From positions 7,181,191 to 7,245,190 of the forward strand of contig OX578145.1 in the NCBI GenBank assembly GCA_951213105.1: a stretch of DNA of 64,000 nucleotides. Direction: 5' to 3'. The position numbers were made by a program, and so were the translations under genes. Origin of the DNA: Amaurobius ferox. Its lineage: Eukaryota > Arthropoda > Arachnida > Araneae > Amaurobiidae. Below, one piece after another: positions 46,337-57,850 of this stretch. Every line of letters begins with the position of its first letter. The stretch's first letter is position 1. The notes below the pieces were generated by a model. The model had not been told where the DNA came from. It worked only from the letters and a program-made list of their open reading frames with translations, and did not search any database.

Positions 46337-47137
46337 TGCTAGCGACTGTTATTGTTAGCTGGCGACTAGAGAGTCATTTAGCAGATTTAGCAGTGTTTGG
46401 CCATATCCATATCTGAAGTGCTGGTAGAAAATTTTAGTAGAAGATGATACGCAGTAGTGAAGTGTTTTCTCAAGAAAGCAAGGTCGTCAAACACAAACAC
46501 AATTTTATTCTTGTGAGATCCATTGCACAATATAAGGTTACAAAAAACACTGTAACATTCGTTGCAAAGCAAAACTATATACAATGAGCTAGCAAGCTCA
46601 TGAAAAAGGGTTTGTAAACAGTTTATGACTAGGCACACACTCTCAGTTACTATAACATCGGTAAGTAGTAAAACAGCTACATTACCACAAATGCCGTGCA
46701 CGTTAATGAAGCCACCATCATCAGGTCACACGTCATGGCATTACAAGTTAGACTACTCTCTACCGATCAAGGTCTACCTCTCAAGGTCTGCATCGATCAC
46801 CGCCTGATCGATCTAAAGGTCAAGTCTTAAGTTAGAATAACTTAAGGTCTTACAACGTCTACAAGGTCTTACAAGGTCTGACAAGGTCTACATAACTGAG
46901 AATGTGTCCTATCATATATACACCGTGATGGGTACGCTCCGGAACACAACAGTTGACGGCAGCGCCTTCACTATATGCAAAACAGGATGCGCGCGCGGCG
47001 AGAAGGCGATTTGCATGAATGGCATGTTCTGTTCCCATCACGAGTCGTTCACGAGAACACTTAAAACCATTCTAAAAATGTAAACACGTTCCCGTGATAA
47101 CGAGACTCGCGACGAAAACAGAACCAAGTTTCCAACA
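46337..47137 (-). mobile_element. Copia D 3' LTR
   Basis: On the minus strand it starts TGTTGGAAACTTGG at 47137 and ends CAGTCGCTAGCA at 46337, 801 bp. It contains TGTATATATGATAGG (TATA-type, near 46910), an ATTTGCAT octamer at 47009-47016, and short ACAAGGTCT repeats at 46855-46890, one copy more than in the 5' LTR. Confidence 0.92.
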
Positions 47138-47385
47138 ATCGGCCCCCTCATGCAAAACCCCAAATCTCGGCGCACGTGCTATCAATCAATGAAGTTACTC
47201 TAAAAAACATAACAGCAAAAATGTCAAGTTCTTTAGTATCCAGCAAAAACATAAAGTGTATACATCACTTTCATGTTGAGCAAAAAAAATTTTTATCATT
47301 GAAAGAAAATTTTAGATATCATTGAAACACTAAGTTCCAAAATTTTAATTTAAGTCAATCAAAATTTAAGTTTCAAGAAAATTTA

Positions 47386-47925
47386 AGTATAACTATTTAA
47401 ATTTAACATTTAAGATTAAAAATTTCACTATAAATATCAAATTCAATTATGTAGAAAATTTTATGTATAATTATTAAATTTAACATTTAAGATTAAAAAA
47501 TTTCACTATAAATATCAAATTCAATTATGTAGAAAATTTTATGTATAATTATTAAATTTAACATTTAAGATTAAAAATTTCACTATAAATATCAAATTCA
47601 ATTATGTAGAAAATTTTATGTATAATTATTAAATTTAACATTTAAGATTAAAAATTTCACTATAAATATCAAAATTCAAGTTGTGTAGAAAATTTTATGT
47701 ATAATTATTAAATTTAACATTTAAGATTAAAAAATTTCACTATAAATATCAAATTCAACTATGTAGAAAATTTTATGTATAATTATTAAATTTAACATTT
47801 AAGATTAAAAAAATTTCACTATAAATATCAAATTCAATTATGTAGAAAATTTTTATGTATAATTATTAAATTTAACATTTAAGATTAAAAAATTTTACTA
47901 TAAATATCAAATTCAATTATAGCTG
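47386..47925. repeat. 78-bp minisatellite in copia D 3' non-coding region
   Basis: About seven tandem copies, with TAACATTTAAGATTAAAAA at 47481, 47559, 47636, 47715, 47792 and 47872 (spacing 77-80). Each copy also has CACTATAAATATCAAATTCA and TGTAGAAAATTTTATGTATA. Small length changes are in A and T runs. The homologous region of C has single diverged units only. Confidence 0.92.
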
Positions 47926-48299
47926 TTCATTATCTCTGTCCAAGACCAGTATACACAATTAATACTAACAGTAGTGACATAGATAATGAAAGATTTTTCT
48001 TTCTGTATTGTATTCATATACAAATTTGACTAAGTGGTTTGTCATCAATGAATCATGACTAAATGATAACAAGGAGTAAACACACAAAGTAATGCATATA
48101 AGCATAATTGTCTTATGCGGGAATTGAAAACATGGATATATATACATTCAGTGTAATGTGAAAAATTTTTAAAAGTTCATTGGAAACAATACACATATAT
48201 ATACTCTAGATACAAGTATCTGCATCACAGAGGGAGGAGTAAATTATACGATATCCTAACCATATTTGTACAAGAAAGAAAAATTTAGAAGTTACAAAT

Positions 48300-51200
48300 T
48301 TAATCATTTTTGTTTTTGAAAATTTGATTACAAAAGTTTAATGCTCTATCTTTGGTCATTGGTTTTGTAAAGTAATCTGCTACATTTTCCTTGGTATTTA
48401 CAAAGATGATTTTAAAAGATTCATTCTCAACTAAATTCCTCAGGAAATGGTACTTTATATCAATATGTTTGGTTCGGTTATTCTCTATTGGGGAATTTGA
48501 AAAATTAATTGCAGCTTGGTTATCACAGTAGATTATGCTATTATTTCTGTTAAATTTTAACCCTAGCTTCATACATTCCTCAATGATATTTTGTAGCCAA
48601 ATAACTTCTTTCGCAGCTTCTGTCAATGAAACATATTCTGCTTCCATCGTTGACAGATTAACACACTTGTGTTTAAATGTACGCCAAGAAACAGGTACTC
48701 TATCTATAAGAAATAACATACCCCCGAGTGACACCCTGTCATCCCTATTGGCGGCAAAATCCGAATCCGAGTAGCAATTTAAATTCAAGTTATCAATGCC
48801 AGATAAGTTTAACATGTAATTCTTTGTTTTCTCAAGGTATCCTAAAAGTTTAAGTAATGCATCCCAATGTTTCATGCTTGGAATTGAGACAGAATATTTA
48901 CAGCATAACATATATCTGGTCTAGTTCTACTTGACAAATAGGCTAAACATCCTATCAAACTTCTATATGGGATATTTTGCATTTGTTTTAATTCTCCATC
49001 ATTCATTGGGCAATCATTTTTGCTCAACGTGATTCCTTTTGTAATAGGGAGTGAAGAAATAGGATATTTGAATTTATTAAACATTTGGCAAACTTTATCA
49101 ATATACTGCCTTTGATGTATAAAAATTTTGTTATTGATTTCAGTAAATTCCACACCTAACAGTTTTTGGACCTTCCCTAGAGTTTTGATATCAAATTCTT
49201 CCTTTAGTAAAGAAACTGCATGATCAATATCACCTTGATGTTTTGAAAATAAAACTATGTCATCCACATATACCAACATTAATACTTTGTTCTGGTAAAA
49301 ATATGCACAATTGCACCATTTGAGTTTGAAGAAATTTAATTTTCTCAAAGTGGTGTCAAGCTCATTATACCACTCTCTGCCGCTCTGATGTAGGCCATAT
49401 ATTGCCTTTTTCAGCAAACAGACATGATTTTGTTGGTTCGGATCGACATATCCAGGTGGTTGTTTCAAAAAAACTTTGGCATTCAATTTAGCATAAAGGT
49501 ATGCTGACTTGATGTCTAATTGAAAATGCTTCCAGTTAAGCAAACATACAAAAATTGCAAAAAAAAGCTCTTATTAAGCAAAAATTTATAACGGGGCTAA
49601 ATACTTCGTCATACGAATCCCCCTTCTCTTGTGAATATCTCTGAGCCACTAATCGAGCTTTGAATCTCTTTACTATTCCATTTTCATCCCTTTTGATGGT
49701 GTATACCCATCTGGATCCGATTATCTTTTGTGAGGTGGGTGTAGGCACTAAGTCCCAAACACCCCTCTCTTGCATTATTGCTATTTCATTATTCATGGCT
49801 TCTTGCCATTCTTGCGAGTGCGGAGATTCAATTGCCGATTTATAGTTTTTGGGAACTATTATCTCTATGTTGCTTGCCTCTGGCCTGGATTTGATATCTT
49901 TCTTTTGTCTGAAGTTAAACAAATTTTGGCCATAATGTATGTTAGCCTTAGCACAGAATTTTTTAACGTCATTATGACTTCTCAGTCTATGTTTATCACC
50001 CTTCACTGAGTAATAAACATCAGTTCGAGTTCCATCAGGCCTGGGTACAACTTTCCTTTCCCAGTCTATGTTTGAACAGGGGGTCAGACCGGAATCAGCA
50101 GGAGAGTCCTCTTCCTCACTAGTATGACTAGTGTCATGGCTCTCACCTGCTTCTTCGTCCGACTCGCTATCCAAACATCCCGATCCTGAATCTGATGATC
50201 GAGTAAAACCCGATTTCTTTTGGGTGAAGTTTCTAGGTCGAATAGGGTCCAGGACACCTTCCGCTGCTTCCATCTCCTCAAAACGGACATTGCTTATTTC
50301 AATTACTTTTCTTTCTTTCACAAGAAGAATTCTATAGCCCCTGGTATTTTCCGCATATCCTACCATAACTCCCAGTTGAGCTCTTAGGTCTAGCTTCTTC
50401 CTAAGCTGTTTTGCTATACCAGCATAAGCCTTACATCCAAAAATTCTGAGATGGGATACAGCAGGCTTCTTCCCATAGTACAATTCGTGTGGAGTTTTAA
50501 CTTTAAATTTATGGCAAATCCTGTTCTTTGTATAAGTAAAACATAGGATTGCCTCTGCCCACATTTTGTCACCAACTTTACTTTGATTAAGCATTGCCTT
50601 GACACAATCTAACGCTGTCAGGTTGAATCTTTCAGATACCCCGTTTTGTTCGGGTGTATATGTGTTAGATCGTTCATGCTTAATCCCTAACTTTTTCAAA
50701 AAAGCTTTAAATTGACCATGACAAAATTCCATGCCGTTATCAGTACGGATGCACAAAATCTTTTTGCCTAATTGTCTCTCCTGACAAGCTTGAAAATCCT
50801 GAAAAACTTTGAACACATCTGATTTTTGTTTTAAAATAAAAACAAACACCTTGCGGCTAAAATCGTCTGTAATAGTCAAGAAATATTTGTTTCCCCCCAA
50901 TGAAGCTACAGGCATTGGACCACAAACGTCCATGTGCAGTAATTGCAAAGGTTCTGTAGATCTAATCCTGCCTATTGGTTTGTACGAAACCCTTTTAGAT
51001 TTTGCAAGTTTGCAATGAATGCAATTTACTTTTGTATATTTTAATTTTGGGAGTCCGTTTGCCGCGGAAATTTACTTGTTTGGTGCAAGTAGTCTGAGTT
51101 AATATGGCCATACCTTCTATGCCATAATTCAGTTTTATTCAGAATTTCAACTGTTGAACTACTAATTTTATTTGACTTTGATTTTAAATCAGATTTGTTT

Positions 51201-51789
51201 TTCCTTTTATTCAAGTTAGGCCTAATTTTGCTTTGACTTTGACTATTTGTTGCAGGGGATTTTCTAACCTGTTTAGAATTTTTGTCCCTATCCTGATCTC
51301 CTTTACGGCCCACAACACTACTATTTAAACTTTTAGTTGAGTACTGTGGTTTTAAGAAATACAACCCTTCTTTACGTTTAGCGTAAAAGAAATTTTCTCC
51401 CTCAGGAGTCTTAAACCATAGAACACCTTTGGCTGCACTAAAAGAATAGCCCTGCTCTTCTAACACAGATGCGGCCAACAAGTTTCGCCGTAATTTTGGT
51501 GAATACATAACATTATGTAACACAATATTATTTGTATGATCTTTAAATTTAACATACATATTCACCGTTCCAATAGCCTCAACTGGGCTTTCCATATCAC
51601 CCACTGCTAGCGACATAGATGTATCCTTACATTTATCAAATTTAGAAAACATTTAATTATCATTACAAAAGTGTCGGGTAGCAGCGGTGTCAATCACCCA
51701 GCTGAGCCTATTGTCAGGATTATCAACAATATTAGCTTCAACATTAATATTTGAAAATACTTCAATAATATTAGAGCTAGTCAACTTTT
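48300..51789 (-). pseudogene. Copia D pol polyprotein, lightly damaged
   Basis: Protease WVIDTAATRHFC near 51690 is followed by an in-frame TAA just upstream of 51652, where other copies read NNIKMFSKF. Integrase: HRRYGHIN and a C-x2-C pair, a frameshift near 51070, then the core ITDDFSRK, RTDNGMEF, SERFNLTALD (50950-50600) with the three acids kept. Reverse transcriptase: GSRWVYTIKRDENG (49700), FQLDIKSAYLYAKL, LVYVDDIVLFSK (49270). RNase H: CYSDSDFAANRDDR (48770), STMEAEYVSLTEA, CDNQAAINFSNSP, KHIDIKYHFLRN, ending near 48300. Further frameshifts near 49540 and 48890. This is the least decayed pol in the window; all catalytic motifs are present but not in one frame. Confidence 0.92.
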
Positions 51790-52521
51790 TCAACTTGTGC
51801 ATTGTGCCTTTACATGACCAGTTTTATCACACATAAAGCATGGTCCTATGACCTTAATAGACTTTTTAACTTTGGTGACATTTTTGCTTTTAGCGTTAAC
51901 ATTAGAAAAATATACAGATGAATTGGAACTTACATTGTTATTGTCATGATCCCTCTTCAATTGCCTAATCCTTCCTTCTTCCAGAGACAGTTCTTTTTGA
52001 ATTTTATCCAGTTTAAAATCTTTATCACACCAACGGTAGATGATTTGGATGATGCTCTGGTACTGCTCTGGGAGATACCGGATGGCTTGGAACGCTACGT
52101 ATACGTCCTCCACGGGATGGTTCACGTTCTTGAGCTTGGTGACAGCTTTCCTTATCCTTGTACAAAATATGTCGATCGGTTCCTCGATTTCCGGGCGAAG
52201 ACTGAAAAATTCGTCCAACAGATGAACTAGATTAGCGCGCGTTGGGGCCTCCAACTTCTCCCACGCATCCGCCGGGCTATCGTTGATGTCGAGCAGTTCT
52301 CTGTATTCCGCCGATATGTTTCGAAATAGGATGGAAAGTGCGCGGTCGCTGCTGCGCATGTACTCCTCTCGCTCACGTCGTGACGTAGACTCGTCGACTG
52401 GTAACGCAGTACGGTTGACGTGGCCGTAGCATCCTTCTCCTTTCAGGATAAAAGAAATTTCATTACGCCAGGTGACGTAATTGTCCCTGTTTAAAGTTTC
52501 TATGCCATTGCTCACCTCCAT
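51790..52521 (-). CDS. Copia D gag with zinc knuckle
   Basis: Open frame of 243 codons from MEVSNGIETLNRDNYVTWRN. Motifs: LKGEGCYGHVNR, RALSILFRNISAEYRELL, TRANLVHLLDEFFSLRPE, AIRYLPEQYQSIIQIIYRWC. Near the C-terminus is a CCHC zinc knuckle, CFMCDKTGHVKAQC, as expected for a nucleocapsid. Compared with gag of B, a few residues are missing at the WEKLEAPTRANL joint. It ends at a stop just after the knuckle, whereas copia gag-pol is often one frame. This is the best preserved coding sequence among the elements. Confidence 0.9.
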   Translation of the reverse strand: MEVSNGIETLNRDNYVTWRNEISFILKGEGCYGHVNRTALPVDESTSRREREEYMRSSDRALSILFRNISAEYRELLDINDSPADAWEKLEAPTRANLVHLLDEFFSLRPEIEEPIDIFCTRIRKAVTKLKNVNHPVEDVYVAFQAIRYLPEQYQSIIQIIYRWCDKDFKLDKIQKELSLEEGRIRQLKRDHDNNNVSSNSSVYFSNVNAKSKNVTKVKKSIKVIGPCFMCDKTGHVKAQCTS

Positions 52522-52656
52522 AGTCTTTAACTGTGACTAGAGTGCTTTGTTTACCTTTCTGCTCGATGCAAATGGCGCCGCTCGCGGCCCCCGTCGATGG
52601 AATTCTCAATTCTTCACTGCTGCTTTATCACGGATAAAAGTTATGGCCTTGACATA

Positions 52657-52671
52657 CTAGGGCCCATAACC
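52657..52671 (-). promoter_or_regulatory. Copia D primer-binding site
   Basis: GGTTATGGGCCCTAG on the minus strand, four bases after the 5' LTR end. It is the copia-type site for an internal part of initiator tRNA-Met. Confidence 0.82.
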
Positions 52672-52675
52672 AAAA

Positions 52676-54258
52676 TGCTAGCGACTGTTATTGTTAGCTA
52701 GCGACTAGAGAGTCATTTAGCAGATTTAGCAGTGTTTGGCCATATCCATATCTGAAGTGCTGGTAGAAAATTTTAGTAGAAGATGATACGCAGTAGTGAA
52801 GTGTTTTCTCAAGAAAGCAAGGTCGTCAAACACAAACACAATTTTATTCTTGTGAGATCCATTGCACAATATAAGGTTACAAAAAACACTGTAACATTCG
52901 TTGCAAAGCAAAACTATATACAATGAGCTAGCAAGCTCATTAAAAAGGGTTTGTAAACAGTTTATGACTAGGCACACACTCTCAGTTACTATAACATCGG
53001 TAAGTAGTAAAACAGCTACATTACCACAAATGCCGTGCACGTTAATGAAGCCACCATCATCAGGTCACACGTCATGGCATTACAAGTTAGACTACTCTCT
53101 ACCGATCAAGGTCTACCTCTCAAGGTCTGCATCGATCACCGTCTGATCGATCTAAAGGTCAAGTCTTAAGTCAGAATAACTTAAGGTCTTACAACGTCTA
53201 CAAGGTCTTACAAGGTCTACATAACTGAGAATGTGTCCTATCATATATACACCGTGATGGGTACGCTCCGGAACACAACCGTTGACGGCAGCGCCCTCAC
53301 TATATGCAAAACAGGATGCGCGCGCGGCGAGAAGGCGATTTGTCTTGGAAAATTTAAAATTTGAAGATAGCAAAGCACGCACTGTCAGAGTCAATAAGTG
53401 TTGGCTGGGTTATGAAAGTACACAAGTCCAGTTTTAAAGAAAAACTTCGTTCACTTTATTTGGTGAAAAACACAACTCGGCATATTACACGTACCTGGTA
53501 ATTTTCCATGCCGTAAAACATCAAAAATATACTATGTACAAAAGATTTTTAGTTGTAAATGACTAGACAGAGATTCCTTGAAGCATTTGGTGGTAAGTTA
53601 CTATACTACCTCTATCACTTGCGTGTATTTCAGCCACCATCACTTGGCAAAGGGAAACCAAAGGATAGAACATCAGGAAAATATTCAAAGCGGCTTCCGA
53701 ACGTTTGCAAGTAAATTTAACGTTCAATACATGCTGGTCCAAACTGACCACCTCTGCATCCGTTTCGACTATTCACCGTCGTCAAACGATATTCCGCAGT
53801 ACTTCAGTCAAAAACATTTCTGTCTGCCTGCATCAGACCATCAGTGTCTATCTCGTCTGACTTCTTCAGACGTCAGATCTCGATCGACTCTTTCGACCTT
53901 CTCATTTACTTCAAGAAACCTCTGCCCTATATATCCGAGAATGGACAGTTCCGGAAACGCCCCCGGATATGCAAATCAGATGCGTACGCATTGAGAACTG
54001 ATTTGCATGAAACCTCATGTTGAAAAACGTCATGGTTCACGCCGGTGAACGGGAAGAGTCGTTCATATTAAATTTGCATAAACGCCCGTTCACAGGAACG
54101 TGAATCGCGATGTATTGATTATTTCCAACAATTTGCATGAATGGCATGTTCTGTTCCCGTCACGAGTCGTTCACGAGAACGGTAAAACCATTCTAAAAAT
54201 GTAAACACGTTCCCGCGATAACAAGACTCGCGACGAAAACAGAACCAAGTTTCCAACA
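52676..54258 (-). mobile_element. Copia D 5' LTR with nested solo LTR
   Basis: 1,583 bp in total; without the nested element and one duplication it is about 790 bp and matches 46337-47137 almost base for base. It ends CAGTCGCTAGCA at 52676 and starts at 54258. Confidence 0.92.
53343..54130 (-). mobile_element. Solo LTR of the B family inside the D LTR
   Basis: It matches 35328-36136 from GAAGATAGCAAAGCACGCAC to TTGATTATTTCCAACA. ATTTG flanks both ends (53338-53342, 54131-54135). The empty site GGCGATTTGCATGAATGG is preserved in the other D LTR at 47006. There is no internal sequence, so two LTRs recombined and lost the body after insertion. Confidence 0.92.
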
Positions 54259-54968
54259 CTAAATCCAAAAGATACTTCGTTCTAATTGGCTAATCGCTTT
54301 CGGATCGCTTGTTTAGAAGTTTTACCCCCATGGTCTGTGGTTCTGCAAATTGAGACGTCAACTTCCGGTTTATGCTAATTTCAACTTCAACCGATTCGAG
54401 ATTAGCATACTCCGGAAGGAAAACATTAACTATAACTTCAATGATACTGGGCTATTTAAGCTAGAGCTTGTATCAGTTGATTATCTTGATGTATCTTGAT
54501 GTATATCTCGATCTATCCTTGTCTAAGTGATATGTATTCATGATCACGTATGATCATTATCTTCATGTACGCCAGTTATGGCGATGTTCTAGGTCGATAC
54601 TGTTAGGCCTAACTGAAGTCTTATGATTAAATTGACAAGACTTAGTTTGACAAAACTTTATGATGTTACCATTTTCTAAAGTTATGGAAATGGATATGTT
54701 TTTGTTCGTTATGATGTTTTAAGTTCACAGAAATAAAGTGAGTTTTTGTTTAAGCTGACTACTTTCATTTTCTCCACTGTGACGCTCTGCTATTCAACTG
54801 CCTTTTTTTTAATTTTCACCAATGCTAAAAGAATAAAATTCCATCAAACGGGGTTATTGGCCCTAGCAGCCCTAGTACAGCGTCCTAGTCAACGGTGAAG
54901 TAGTTAGCAAACATCAACAAATAACGAACGAGCCCCGAGACGGGGGCCGCAGCAGCATTCAACAAAGT

Positions 54969-55540
54969 ATGGCAATGGCATCAGATATGGAGAAACTTGG
55001 CCAGGAAAATTTCTCAACTTAGAGTATCGACTTAAAGTTTGCACTTATGAGCGACGGATTATATGGCTTCATAACTGGAACTGAAGAGAAACCGAGTGAG
55101 GATGCAACAAGAAAAGAAAGATTAGATTATCAAAGAGGTAAAGAGAAAACCTTGTCAATAATCTATTATAGCCTGGAAACTGATTACCGGGATTTGATTT
55201 CTGCAATGGACGAACCAGTGACAGCATGAAAAGTACTGACATAACAGTTTGAGTCAAAGTCAAGAGCAGGTCTCATGAGGCTGTTTGATGACTTTTTCAG
55301 TGAAAAGCCAGCACCAGGTGTGCACCACTTGCTGAGGAGGACAGGATAGCTTAGCAAAAGCGTGACGAGCAACAAATTGGAAGTAAGACTTTTGCTTTCA
55401 ATGTACTTAAATCTAAAAATGTATCTAAATCTAAAAGTGTAAATGTAAATAAACGGATAGGACCTTGCCATGTATGCAAGGCTTATGATCATCTTAAGGC
55501 AAACTGTAAACAAAACCATGCAAAATTAAGTGAAATACAG
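54969..55540 (+). pseudogene. Copia F gag, broken
   Basis: Starts MAMASDMEKLGQENFST with an early stop at 55021. It then reads KFALMSDGLYGFITGTEE and RKERLDYQRGKEKTLSIIYY, similar in position to the RALSI block of other gags but well diverged. A stop at 55227 and frameshifts follow; RAGLMRLFDDFFSEKPAPG corresponds to the RANLV-LLDEFF block. A CCHC knuckle, CHVCKAYDHLKANC, is seen at about 55468-55510. F belongs to a different copia branch from A-D. Confidence 0.8.
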
Positions 55541-55569
55541 TCTAGTATTTTAAATTGTAATACCGAATA

Positions 55570-57850
55570 AACCAACAAATTCGGTTGGGTTGTTGACACG
55601 GCAGCAACTAAGCATTTTTACAATAATTTGGAATTGTTCAACAAATTTAAAGAGCTTAAAGGAACTACAATGTCCTTAGCTGCCGGTGATCAAGAAAGCC
55701 CAATCAAAGGTGTCGGATCGATCAATATGTATGTTAAAATAATGTGAAAATTTTCATTCATTTGACAGAAATAATGTATTCACCTAGATTGAGGAGAAAC
55801 GTAATTGCTGCTTCAATTCTAGGAGAGCAACAATGTAATTTCACCGGGGAAAATGGTTTCTTTACTTTTTACAAGCCTGACGGCAGTAAATGGTTTTATG
55901 CCAAAAGACATAACGGCTTGTATTTCCTTCGACCTCAATACGAGACAAAATCTAAAAATTTTAATGTTGCAAAGTCTAAAGGAAATGTAAATGCTAAACC
56001 TAAGCCTAAAAATGAAAATTCTAAAAAGTCTAGTGATTATAAAAGTAAAAATAAAAATGAGTCGTCTGTTTGTAAAACTGAAAATAATGATTATGCTTTT
56101 AAAAATCAAAGTAACAAAAGTAAGTTTAAAACTTGTAAAGTTGAAAATTGTGATAATGATCAAAGGAATAATGTAAATAGAAATGCCAGTAAAGTTTTTA
56201 AACGTAAAATTGTAAACTCTAATACTAGTATTTTTAAACCTAGCAAGCCTTGTAAGTTTGATGTTTTTAAAAGTTCAAGTAATGTAAAATCACCCACTGA
56301 AGTTGGGGGAAATATAAGGTTGGTTATGGCATAAAAGGTTTTGTCACATCAATTTTGAATATTTACATCACACATGTAAAGAGTCAGCTGTTAAAGGATT
56401 GCCTAAAATCAGTGTTCGGAAAATCAACTGTAAATGTTGTAAATTAGCAAAAACAAAAAGAATTTTGTTCAAACCTATAGGCAGAATAAGATCAGAAAAA
56501 CCATTGGAAATAATCCATATGGACGTATGCGGGTCAATGCCAAAACCATCGCATGGAGGTGCTAAATATTTTCTTAGCATAACCGATGATTTTTCACGCA
56601 AAGTTACTGTGTATCCTATGAAACGAAAATCTGAAGTTCAAACAATTTCAACATCGAGCAGAGAGATTTCTAAATACCAAAATTTTAAGTGTCAGGACTG
56701 ACAACGGTATGGAGTTTGTAACATTGAGTTTGAAAAGTTATTAGAAACACAGGGAATCAAAGCGTAAAGAACAAACACTTACACACCTGAACAAAATGGG
56801 GTTTCCGAGAGGTTTAACTTAACTGCTTTGAATTGTGTTACGGCAATGTTAAACGATAGCAATCTAAAGGACGACTTTTGGGCAGAAGCTTTACTCTGTT
56901 TTGCATACGCTAAAAATCGAATATGCCACAAGTTTAAGAATCTGACACCGATCGAGTTGTACAGCGGCAAAAAGCCATCAGTTTCTCACCTCAGAGCGTT
57001 TGGATGCCAAGTTTTTGTAGGCAAGCCTAAACAACTTAGGGGGAAACTTGATATGAGGGCATAAGAGGGCATTATGGTCGGATACGCACTGAAAACTCGG
57101 GGATATAGGATATTGCTCTTGAATGAGGGGAAAATAGTGGAAACTAAAAATGTTAGATTTAATGAAGAGTGCAACGCAGAGGAAGGCGGTCTGGAACCTA
57201 ATGTAAATCAGAAACCTAAAGAAAATTTTACTTTTTCAACTCACGAACCCACCTATCCAGACTCGTCTGATGAGGAGTATGTGGAGAGGGATAAAGATGA
57301 TTCATCAGAGGAAGATCAAGACATTATAGAAAAGTACTGAGGAAACAGGGTCCTTTGGTGATGATCATCAAATTCCCGATCCACATACTTCTTGGATCAG
57401 AAAAGTCATTCCGAGAATGACGGGAACAAGAAAAGATGTTTATTACTATTATAAAGGAAAGGGACCTAGGTTGAGATCACTAAAAGATATAGAAAAGTTT
57501 TGTGAGAAAAAATAAAATTTGATAAAAAGTTTTTCAATTTTAAGGGAGATCATGGGATCGGTCAGAAGCCAACATTGTAGAGGTCCAAATTCCTAGGAAC
57601 TACAAGGAAGCAGCTAACTCGCCCCAATCCAAAAAATGGAACACAGCCATGGCAGACAAATTAGGTGTCATGAAGGAAAGAGGTGTCTGGGACTTAGTGC
57701 CTGCACCTGTTTCCGACAAAGTAATCGGTTACCATTGGGTGTATACAGTCAAAAGAGACGAAAGGGGTGAAGTTAGCAGGTATAAAGCTAGACTTGTAGC
57801 TCAGGGATTTAACCAGGAAAAGGGGCAAACTTATGAAGAAGTGTTTCGCT
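55570..57850 (+). pseudogene. Copia F protease-integrase, truncated at reverse transcriptase
   Basis: Protease GWVVDTAATKHFYNN near 55585. A long Lys/Asn/Ser-rich linker (55950-56280) follows PRLRRNVIAASILGEQ. Integrase: C-x2-C (NCKCCKLAKTKRI, 56430), core ITDDFSRK (56580), RTDNGMEF (56700, frame broken), SERFNLTALNC (56810; Glu kept). Further: SVSHLRAFGCQVFVGKPKQL, a stop at 57062, MVGYALKTRGYRILLL. Reverse transcriptase opens with RGVWDLVPAPVSDKVIGYHW (57680) and YKARLVAQGFNQEKGQTYEE, then breaks off near 57850. The YVDD region, RNase H and 3' LTR are absent. Confidence 0.87.

Larger units (their letters stand above)
46337..54258 (-). mobile_element. Copia D, near-complete element, 7.9 kb
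   Basis: Both LTRs, primer site, gag, pol and polypurine tract are present in order on the minus strand. The 5-bp target duplication CTAAA is perfect (46332-46336 and 54259-54263). The two LTRs differ at roughly a dozen positions over ~790 bp by eye, so insertion is relatively recent. It sits in the 5' LTR of F and itself carries a solo LTR of the B family. It is in the same orientation as the host AGO gene. Confidence 0.95.
46276..54850 (+). mobile_element. Copia F 5' LTR, interrupted by element D
   Basis: The left piece is 46276-46336 (TGTTAGAAAAACTTTG ... CAGTCTAAA) and the right piece 54264-54850, starting TCCAAAAGATACTTCG. The uninterrupted version, GGTCTAAATCCAAAAGATAC, is seen in the C 5' LTR at about 37068. 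The right piece runs to near TTCCATCA (about 54847), followed by the primer-binding-like GGTTATTGGCCCTAG. Intact length would be about 640 bp. Confidence 0.85.

Noticed and set aside
46387..46701. 104-codon frame found twice (also 52726-53040)
   Set aside because: It repeats only because it lies in the two LTRs of copia D; it overlaps LTR control sequences and has no protein similarity I recognise.
47386..47925. CRISPR-like array of regularly spaced repeats
   Set aside because: The whole 78-bp unit is repeated with no unique spacers, inside a eukaryotic retrotransposon.
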